Of a stretch of 64,000 bases of DNA, positions 31,820 through 41,600 are shown one piece after another; position 1 is the first letter of the stretch, and each line of letters opens with the position of its first letter. A model generated the notes under the pieces. That model had not been told where the DNA came from. It saw only the letters and a program-made list of their open reading frames with translations, and made no database searches. This DNA is from Pyronema omphalodes (lineage: Eukaryota; Ascomycota; Pezizomycetes; Pezizales; Pyronemataceae): positions 1,054,001-1,118,000 of the forward strand of contig JAJJXM010000003.1 of NCBI GenBank assembly GCA_024516155.1. The letters are read 5' to 3'. Position numbers and translations under genes: made by a program.

Positions 31820-32323
31820 TCACAACTGACGCCCACGACTGAAACTCCTGAGCCCATTAATGGCCTCTAGAGTGTCTGCCTGCATCGAATGAAGGTCCGA
31901 TATAATAATTTTCTTGCATTCGAAAAACAGCCGCTCGGGCTCGGCGCTCATTGCGGGAATAGACAGCAGTACTTCAACAGCCGTTTTGCAAAGTATGGGG
32001 AGCCTGGCCCGCTGCCGGGGCTCACACCACCACTCAATCGCAGAAGGACCATCCCCAAATGCCGCCTCCAGTCTCAGCGCACAGTAATCAACATACTCGT
32101 CCGGCTGCGTGGGGCTACCTGTTGCCGTTTCTTCAGAGCCTTGTTGGGGTTCTAGCGGGGTATTGAAGCCAGGTGGTATAGAGACGAGGCCGCTGGTAAC
32201 GGAACTAATTGTAGGTGGTTGGAGAGAAATGGCAGTGTAAGGTATGGTTGAGTTCTGTAGGTCAAGAGAAAATAGCCTAGGCGAGATATATAGGAGGATC
32301 CAGGCCAGTAGAGGTGCGTTCAA
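31820..32323 (-). pseudogene. hAT transposase C-terminal remnant (right arm)
   Basis: A 167-codon open frame. The last ~60 residues are the hAT dimerisation domain (LLSIPAMSAEPERLFFECKK, DTLEAINGLRSFSRGRQL). Just upstream, YCALRLEAAFGDGPSAIEWW resembles the region preceding this domain in fungal hAT transposases, including the typical WW pair. The N-terminal catalytic part is missing and there is no zinc finger, so it is a truncated, non-autonomous copy. Confidence 0.82.
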
Positions 32324-32922
32324 ACGAGGTTTCGGTACAATATTTGCACCGGTTTGGCTGTCTATGATCCTCCATGCATGGGTTTGGCTGTTTATTCTTC
32401 TGCACAGTAGTCAACGAGGTGGTTAAACTGCTTTGTATCTGACAACCAGTAAACTGTTTACCGAGTCAGTTCAATCAGTTCAATCAGTGCACTGCAGTTA
32501 CCTGGTTCTATGGAACCCTCAAAACTGAACCAACTGCGTATCCGGGATACGAAAACTGCACCAACTAACTGTGAATTATCGTTCTGCAGAACGCCTATGG
32601 TACATGAAATTATTATTTGTTTTATGCCAAATTATGCAGATAATGGACAAGGGAAAGCATCAGATTTAAGAATTATTTCTTTTTCACTATAAATATTTGT
32701 TACTCTGCAATCGGCTTCTGTTTACTTCTTATCTTCCCCATGTTTACTCCACTAGTTGCATTTCATAACTCCCCGTGATATTAAGTTTACTTCCTATTTT
32801 TTTTATCTTTACTTCCGGTTTTATTCATGTTTACTCCATAATTTGCATTTAAATAACACCCTGTTATTCACTGCAAAATCACCAAAAGATTATTGAACAT
32901 AGGGAATTCCATTCATCGGTGA

Positions 32923-32938
32923 GGGGGGGGGGGGGGGG
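32923..32938. repeat. G16 homopolymer
   Basis: Sixteen G residues, the fourth long G tract in the window. Confidence 0.95.
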
Positions 32939-35917
32939 TGGGGTCGATCCATATCGGTATCAATAAAGCATGATTAAATATCAGATAGAGAATTATAGAT
33001 GGCTTTTTTTGGCGCATTTCCGGACACTGATACATAATAAAGGATAGACGGCAGTGATGTCGGATGAAGGTACACATGCCAAGCCGTTATTAGAGATGGC
33101 GTCTAATGTCTTAAAATACGTAAAGGCTAACTGGAATTTAATGTACCTACGTCATGCAGAACCTTCGGTGGGAAAAACTCTTCTTTCACGGCCTTCAGCT
33201 ATCGATTTCATGGTTTTTTCTTTCTTTTTGGTTTTAACCGGCTCATCTTTGATTGATACGAAAAACATCTGTAACCGTTGTTATGATGCAAGGGACGGCT
33301 ACTTCACGTCTCAGCGGTTAAAATTGCACAATGACGACATGTTAACAGTATTAATGCAGATTCTAACGATATTTTAATGCACTTTCAATCTGCGGATAAA
33401 AGTTTCTTCGGATGTCCATCTCAGGTCAAGTTTGATATGTCTCGAATAAATACTTGATCCGGTTTCATCAATCTTCCGATGCATTAGACACCGTACACTT
33501 CGGATGGTAATAGATAAGGAGAATAAGGTTACCGAAGATTTAGACCCCAGAAAGCACGATAATTTAATCCACGTATGTAATCCATCCTGAACATCCCATC
33601 CATTCCAGTCCCATTTCCAATCCAATTCAAACCACTGCAAGTCATGACATTGCAGTACATATGTATCGAGTGATATGCAACGGCCGACCGTTACGTTTTA
33701 ACCTGCGTCTTCCAACGTCCACGCCGCGTGATTGCATCTAACTAGATCAAGTAGAAAAGCCGTTAAGCGGTATGTTGGATACCTTTCCGGTGTAGTAAGC
33801 GGAAACCACTAGTACACCACCATACATAAAGGCGTTGTGAAGCGTGGCAGATGCTTCCAGCTTCGCCTGACACGATGAACACCGATGGATCCGGAGGTGT
33901 CCGCGTTGTGGCTTGTAACGCTTCTACAGATACATGTGTATACGTAGAACAGAACGCAGAATCATCGACAAAGGGAGAAGTGAAGGCTGAAAGAAGGGTT
34001 TATTTAGTTGGTTATTCTTTTTGACGATTATGACCAGTGTGTTTATGTAAAAATTCATCGATATGGTGCCATATGTATCGTAGGAATTCTCTAGTACCTC
34101 TAGTTGATGTAGGATTTCAGAATCGGGAAGGTATCAAAAAGCTTGGTATTCGCCGAGCCATAAAGATTACCTAGTTTGCATTATGTGTCTACAACCATAT
34201 GTGGATCCATTAAAGATTCCGGATAGTGGTTCTCAGACATGCCATTGGGAATTATCGTAGAGCCAGCGGTGTCTCGATTTTCTTCTGTATCGTCGTAAAT
34301 CGGGAGGTTTGATGGGTATGAAAATACTCCGGCGTAATATGTAAGCTGAAAAGATGAACTTGAGATGTGTTTCGGACTGAGGTGGCTTGTGCATTCCCGG
34401 TATCATCAGCAACTAACTACCGGGAAGATTCTTTAGTTGGTACGAGATGGCATCTTTATTGGTCGGACATTCGGAGGTTGCTGATGATCCTGGTATGGTG
34501 CTCCAGTAGACGGGTAACGGGTGTCAAGATCATCCGATCGCCCAGAAGCTAGTAGTTTCACATCGTGAAGAATCGTGAAGTTGAACGAAGAAAGGCTGTC
34601 CTAGGATTATGTCATTGGATCGTCCTATTGATGGAATTTGTTTGATATCTGGAATATATTCGCACAAAAATATCGTGATACCGTGGGAGGATATTCAACG
34701 TTCAGAAGATGCAGGATCTAAATAAATTAGATAATTCCCAAGAGAGCGTATCTGATCTCTTAGCTATAAAAGTTTATGAACATGGATTGGGCCCTTTTCT
34801 TCATGTTATCGGATGGAGCCAATCATCACGCTGTTGTGGGGCCGTGATATCAACAATGACCTAACAGTTCAACCAGTCTGGGAATAGACTCTAGACTACC
34901 TAATATAATTTCAACTGAAAAATTGACAGAGCCATGGCATCGCGTAGGCTTTTGGAATTCCCTCAAAATCAACCCGTTTCTTTGGAGATTTGTGCGTGTG
35001 AGGTTGTTATTTGTGGTCCCTGGGGTATGGGGAAGGTTGGATTCTATTCGACCTGAGGGATATGACAGACCTGACAGCGACAATCTGATTTACCGAAAAG
35101 ATTGTGAAATTCATGGAACGGATCGCTCCGCATAGATCTACAGTGAGGCCGCCTGATGTGTAGAATTTGACTGGAGAGTTTTACGTAGTCCGTGCGCAAC
35201 AAATTTTCTAACAACACCCCTCTTGTAAGCAGAAAGTTCTCCTTAAAACCACCAACACTCAAAATCTCGAGCCACAGCTCCTACCACCATACGAACACTC
35301 TAATATTGAGCTGTAAGATATGCTGTTAATTTCTTCCAATTTTTGAATCCATAGGGGTGTATATGAGCTTCGACGCGGTACATCTGGTAGCTATACCACG
35401 ATATTCGATCCGATCTTCAAAACAATCCATCATTGAGGTTTTCGAGTCGACACGGCCCCTAAATCGCAGTACCAGTACTGCACCACTTGAATAAGTCAGT
35501 AGCAAATCGAAGCCAATGACATTAAACCTCTCTCGATTCGGTAGAAGCCCTTAGTTTTATTTCCAGCTGTTCTTCAGATTCGTCTCAATCCATAAGACCC
35601 TTCATCCCATAGGTAGACCAAGCAGACTCCAGTTGGTTTGGGCCGCACGCTGAATTTGCATTAGGGCTGCGGTTCAGGTCTTCCCTCGGGAGTGGCTGGA
35701 GAGACTTGAAGGGCCGTTACTGACGAGATTTCGCTTGATCTAGTCCCCGGTAGCTGCGTCGCTTTCCAAGGAGTCAAGGACTACAAATGCACAAGCCGCC
35801 GCATCCACCGATAAGAGCTTTTCCTGTACGATGAGTTTTCATGTTGTGCACCAAAGTCGACAGATTTCGAACCACCCCATGCATCAAGGGCGAGGACCTG
35901 CAGCGATATAAACGGCC

Positions 35918-36613
35918 TTAATACGTTGTGAGTTGTCCAGAAGATAGCACAGTACGATGTCTATGGAAGTTGCGTGGGGGTACAGCCGAAATTCCAGTCC
36001 GGTTGGTGGTATCGACTGAAGAAGACCTTACATGAGGGTCGCAGTGGATTCCACTTTCTTTCAACCTTCTCACCTCCACTTCACCGTTCTCCACGCCCTC
36101 GCCTAACCGCACACCACCACTTGTTATTCTCAGCTTCACGGTTTCTCCGCGATCCGTGTGGTCATTTGTTTGCTTCGGATATCGATTTGTTTCGGTCTGT
36201 TTTACCCACACGTGATCTGGACTATCGGTTAGAGGAATATTTACCGTCAAAGCGTTCTCCCTGCTAACTTCAGTATCTACGGCAGTATCATGGAACGAAA
36301 GTTGTCGCCTCTCTATCTTCTTCGCTGATGTTATGTTGTCGCGGCAAAGAACCGAGTCCATCGCAAGAACAGCATTCCGAACGCCGTTATGCAAGACTAT
36401 CCGAGAACGTATTGGGACATCGCTATCATATTCATTCTTTCGGCGACCGGCAGCCACGTTCCCCAACCAAAAGTTGTGAGATAAAATGGGAGACAACATC
36501 CGTCGGTTCGATGGCGGCACTACGCTGCTTGTCAAAATCCTTGCCATAGGGCTGATGGTGCGATGGAATGACGCAAGGCCACAAGAGTGATAGTTGATGC
36601 TGCACTCCGCCAT
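35918..36613 (-). CDS. Unrecognised open frame, 231 codons
   Basis: Hydrophilic and rich in Arg, Ser, Thr and Asn, with no membrane segment or signal peptide. An internal ATG before MARILTSSVVPPSNRR could be the real start. No family is recognisable and no splice sites are obviously needed. Its length is only modestly beyond chance for this base composition, and it lies in a region otherwise lacking genes, so it may be spurious. Confidence 0.2.
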   Translation of the reverse strand: MAECSINYHSCGLASFHRTISPMARILTSSVVPPSNRRMLSPILSHNFWLGNVAAGRRKNEYDSDVPIRSRIVLHNGVRNAVLAMDSVLCRDNITSAKKIERRQLSFHDTAVDTEVSRENALTVNIPLTDSPDHVWVKQTETNRYPKQTNDHTDRGETVKLRITSGGVRLGEGVENGEVEVRRLKESGIHCDPHVRSSSVDTTNRTGISAVPPRNFHRHRTVLSSGQLTTY

Positions 36614-37110
36614 GACAGCGTGGCTATCAAAGCGTGCCGAGTTTTATCATCACATTTCGGATAAGCCAAGCGATTAGAATTTGGACGAGAGAAGCGTCTG
36701 GAGTTGTTTACCCCAAGCATTCGGCTACCCCCAGGAATCAGCGACAACTATCAACGATAAATGAACAAGCAACAAATGCGAGTCAGTAACGAATGTCAAA
36801 TTCTTTTAACGCCCACGCTCAAATACAATTATCAAACAGAATAAAGAAAGTACAATATACACACTCCACCGCGTCCGGGTCACCTTAATTATGACTCGAT
36901 TCGCAGTTTTAGCCACTTGAAATGGGATGAATGCTTAAATATTCTCCAATAGTGGCTCGGTTACTTATAATAAGTTCAAGTGGAAACTTTCTAATTTTCG
37001 AAACTTGGCTTGCGCCTACACAATTGGCTTACGTCCAACACAAACGTACCTATTGGATGATTAACGAAAGTCCAGGTAAATCTACAGAGAGTATTTCTTG
37101 CCCATCAAAC

Positions 37111-38637
37111 TTACATTGGGATATACGGTTTTAAACTTGGATTATCGGCATCTTGACGGGTCCGTGCCAAAAGAACATGGATTTCATCCGTTGTCATTGA
37201 GAGATACTCTTGGAAAAGATAAATGCAATGTGAACCAATTGCCTCTTTATATGCTTCGTTTGCAAGCTCGCCAATACGCCGGTCCCGCGGGTCTATCGAT
37301 ATAGGAAAAAAGGGGTCAGTAAAAGGACAATGCAGTCAATATGCGACTCTTGTAATGAATCCGAACCGGGTACTTCTTGATACGATAACAGAAATAGGAC
37401 AAAAAATCGCACTACAAAAGATGGATACTCACTCGTGGGCCATGCATTTAATGGTATTGGAATCATCGTGTATTCCACGTCGACCAGACCAGCCTCGCGA
37501 AACCAGGCTTCTAGATGCATCGCAGCTCGTACGTCCTTTTTCCCCTCCAATACATCACTATATTGTATGCTGAATTGTCGGATAGCGTGATCGTCTGTGA
37601 TGGTACCATTGTCTGATTGTACGACATGGTAAGGTTCGATAAATTGAAGCCAACCTCCCGGCTTAACAACTCTAAGATGTATTAGCCTAAAATCCTGAGG
37701 ATATTTTTGCGTTGAGCAGTGGGTCCTCAGTATCAAACACCCGAAGCAGTTCAAAGGGCATTATCACCCACGACTATATTGGACGTTCTCAACCGCAACC
37801 CCTCGCAGTACACCGGCCAAAATTTCCGTAACTGGACCGGAGCAAACCTTTGTGGACGTTTGCTATCGTTTCGAATGTACTGTTCCTCGGAAATCGGAGA
37901 CTGAAAAGACGAATAAAAACATACCGCGCACAATCCCGAATATAAGACCGCCAGCGGCCTTTGTCGATACCATGGGCCACATTCCGAGAATGAACAAGGT
38001 CAAATTTATCTTGGAATGTGAAAGGCTCATTTAAATCATCAATCTATACCTTTCAGCTTTGTGTAACCACGGATTTATCCGCTTACCGATGGCTTACCTG
38101 AAGCCACAGATTTCGTGGCATTTCTTCCGGCTTCATATGGGGGGTAATATCGATGCCGATGACCTGGGTTCAGAATTAGGGATGATCGTTTGCATTTTTG
38201 CACCACACGAAAGAGAACACACCTGGCAATCAGGATATTTTTCGGCAACATCGAAAGACCAAGCAGCAGAACCATAGCCACAGTCCAAAATTCGTTCCGG
38301 GTTTTCAATCGGTGGGAAAATGAGCCTCTCGTCGAAGATGTACTGGAACATCCGGTGCTGTTTATCCAGTCTTTCACGCTCAATCTGAGAACAAATCTCA
38401 GCATAACTTCGGTTTGCAAACGAATCATCTTAGTACCTCATCGGCCGGAGTAAATGTGATCATCTGATCAAGTGCCAGCTGCTGATACGTTCGTCCACCG
38501 ATTTCAATGGTTTCTTTATAAGTACTGCATAGCGAAAGCGTTTCCGATTCGGGCAGACTGTCATCCGATTGACTGCTGTTCGGACAGTTAGAAGCTCGTC
38601 GCAGATGATTTTCTTTATCCTCATAGGCATACCTCAT
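37111..38637 (-). CDS. LaeA-like SAM-dependent methyltransferase (6 exons, complete)
   Basis: A class I methyltransferase of 322 residues assembled from six exons: 38637-38437, 38384-38223, 38163-38098, 38043-37925, 37671-37433 and 37292-37111. Introns are 52, 59, 54, 253 and 140 nt, all GT-AG. The Ser/Asp/Glu-rich N-terminus leads to GGRTYQQL. Then come ERERLDKQHRMFQYIFDERL, motif I NPERILDCGYGSAAWSFDVA followed by YPDCQVIGID (the third Gly of GxGxG is Ala), FDLVHSRNVAHGI, and the post-motif VVKPGGWLQFIEPYH. The C-terminus has DRRIGELANEAYKEAIGS and ends DNPSLKPYIPM-stop. Length and block order match fungal LaeA/TAM-domain methyltransferases, many of which influence secondary metabolism. The substrate is unknown. 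The start could lie in an upstream exon. The gene stands alone in a gene-poor region. Confidence 0.85.
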
Positions 38638-41600
38638 CTTATCGTTCGGAGAGCTGGACGACCTGGTGGTTTTCTATGTGTCTTCAGGATAGTTTCGGAA
38701 ACCGGTGGTGTTGGGTTGGATTTGAACGTTGTTGGTTGCACCGAGTTCGCAGAATCCAAAGGGCACTGCAACGCACTAATATTGGTGAGCGTGGTAAGCA
38801 ACCAGTATTCAATATGACCACAGCACCCCATTTTGAGTCTACTGCAGCTTCCTCTTTATAGTCTTCCATTTCAGCACTGGTAAGTGGGCCGTCATGCCGC
38901 GATAACCCTCGCACTCACACTCTTGTCCTGGGTCTGCTAACCAATAGACAAAGTATCGGTTAATCCGTAGGGTTGGTAAAAATCACTGGAAATGGTGTAA
39001 GCTGGGTCCCTGTGAGTTCGACGACATCTGCCCGAGACCGGTTGATACATAGCGCGTTTTTGTCGGTGGGAAACATCAAGTCTGTGCGCCGTTAGTACCT
39101 ACCCAATTCGAGACTAAGCCCTGAATTATCGGAAATTTACTGCGGGATTTGTTCAAGTCTTGGTCACGGTTCCGACGATTTGTTTTGCCTGGGGAATGCC
39201 TTGGATCCAGTACCCAGGATCTCGGGTTGGATTTTGAGCTGGAGAACTCTCTGTTCGCGAAACATCTGTTCACTTCAGACTGCGCGATGGGTGGGTGGGA
39301 AGGCGGGGTCTGCAAAACTTTGGGACCTATCACACGCTATCGGCGCCAACCCACCATGGCGCACTCCACAGGGATTGTTTGGAATTCATTTGGTGTTCCT
39401 CTTGGATGTGTTTATGTTCGACAGGATGTCTCTCCTCGCACCCGGTATTTTGGTAGCGAGTTTATAAGCTGCGACGACACTAAACCTTCTATGGATCTGG
39501 TACCAGATTTCATGTTTCAATGAACCTTTTACACCACCTTCGTGCGGCCTGTTGTGACTTGGGTTGAGACCCCGCCGATTTTCTTAGCATGCGCCTGAAT
39601 TTCTGGAGCTACAGGTGCGTAATTAACCCTGTCGTTAATATCGTTAATTCTCACCACAATTAATCAACCCAACTGTATCCGGCTGAAAATAGGTAGCCAT
39701 AGCTTCGAACTACCTAGTATCAGGCGGTGCACACGATGTTGTAACAGGGTCCGCCCGGTCCGCCCGGTTCGCCCACCCGATCGTCAACTATCAAGGGCCA
39801 ACACCGAGGACAACACATTCACGAGTCACCGTACCCGCGCCGCCGGTTACTTTGTAAACAAACATGGAGACACATATCTAACCAAGACATACTCTTTTCA
39901 CTCGAAGAGTCGGAAATATGAGATAAATATTACTCTCGCTCGTTCCCCCCTTGGTACCCAACGGGTTTTTTGAAACGGTGTTGGCTCGAGGGTACAAATT
40001 CACATACTGACTTCCTTTGGCCGTCTCTTTATGGGCACCATGATATCCACGTTAGATGCCAATTATCTACGCGTGTCTCTATATTTAGAGATTAGTACCT
40101 CCTACATCATTCTCGGCCTTGAGAACGCCATGTCTCTCCGCTCGTTGCCCGCCTCTCAGTGCCGGTGTCTGTACAATCTATGATACACAATGAATCACCG
40201 AGGGACAGCGATGCCAGAAGGCTGCGGTCCGCATCTGTATATTTCCGTCCTTCAAGAGGTCGTATCCATCACAGCTGGCAAACTCTACATGTTGTCACAG
40301 CATACAGGATCCCTGATAGCAAAAAAAGAAAACGATGTCTCGAGCTACTGCAATTCCACAGTTTTATTTCACGATGCATGATAATTTCTCTGTTAAGTGG
40401 TAATTATCTGACTTTGCATCCAACGGCTACATCGACCAAAAGAGCTATCGCAATACGGCTATAGTTGTAGGGTCATCTTTTGAGAAGATTCTGTTCAGCG
40501 GTTACAGCAACGAATTTACGACCAGTTGGCGTGTTCTTAGCCAAATCCATGGTAGATCCGGTGCACTTGGACTATACCTACACGCGGAAATTCTTGACCA
40601 CAGTCTGCATGTACCTTCCTGCCTCAGAGAAGGTTCTGTTCATGCAGACGGGAATCCGAGACCAATGCGTTCCTTTGTCAGAACCAAGTTTGATCAACAT
40701 CTGTCACACTGCAGACATGCTGATATGACCACTTAAGCCGAGGATTTGGCCCCTAGCTTCTTCACTGAAGAATATCTCAGAATCCACCAGCGGCCCAATG
40801 ATGTTGAGAGATCCGGAGAAATCATGACTGCATTACAAATTTTACCTTCGTCTGCGGAGAAAACATTACTAGATCTCCCTTTAAACCATATTCTAGCAGC
40901 ACCTTATCGTCAGCGGAAAGAAAAAATAAATGCCCTACAGTTCTCTCATCAACTGCAGTGTCAAATTCTATCCTTCACCAACCATATTGCCAGCGCACAA
41001 CAAGGAACCCCGAACATACATATGTCTACGTTACGAAACGCAGATCGAAGCTCTGTCAGTGATCGTGTTTAGGCCAGCTAAACTGGGGGGCCTTTTACAG
41101 GATTGACATGAGCCGGTTGGCAAGTGGATCTACTAAGAATACACTACTCTACAGCTAAGGTGTGATCATGGCTACAGATCAGGAGGCACTGTCGCCGAAG
41201 CAGTCCAACTACAAACGCCGGAGGTCACAACGGCGTCCCGGCCTGGAAGAAGCTTTCATCACGACTATGAGTTACATCTTAACTCTCGAAAGATATGCTT
41301 ACCTGCAGGGTCACCCAGCTGTAATGCCTGTTATCCACACTTGTTTCATTAACAACGAAATTATGGTAACGGACCACATGAACTACGGCAACAATAGCCC
41401 GGTAGTATTCTGGATACTTTAGCTATGCTTTCTTCAGTCCTTCCACCATATTTATTGGCAGGAAAAACATGCTGATGCGTACTGGGCTCCCTATTTCAGA
41501 AATTCTGCCAACTAAAGCTTTACAGCAACTTCTGTCCAAATTGACAATTATGATTAATCAACCAAGATTTATGAAAAAGATTAAAGAGAAAAGCGACTGA

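Larger units (their letters stand above)
30744..32577. mobile_element. hAT-derived palindrome (inverted pair of element remnants)
   Basis: An imperfect palindrome with left arm 30744-31449 (706 bases), spacer 31450-31536 (87 bases) and right arm 31537-32577 (1041 bases). The outer ends share AATTCACAGT.AGTTGGTGCAG. Each arm carries the 3' end of a hAT transposase and an internal CAGT-ended terminus (CCACTG at 31341-31346; its mirror CAGTAATATAAAC from 31640). Beyond that terminus another ~100 bases match in both arms, so host or older-repeat flank is included in the inversion. The left arm lacks about 330 bases of the right arm. Neither copy could make a full transposase. Confidence 0.85.
32578..37110. 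other. 4.5-kb gene-poor region
   Basis: No gene that I can support. It includes a G16 run (32923-32938). A 231-codon minus-strand frame at 35918-36613 is longer than most random frames here but carries no motif I recognise. Other frames are short and overlap on both strands. Confidence 0.45.

Noticed and set aside
34021..34100. DDYDQCVYVKI string resembling a copia reverse-transcriptase segment
   Set aside because: The resemblance is limited to a few residues, stops follow quickly, and the expected downstream YVDD motif is absent.
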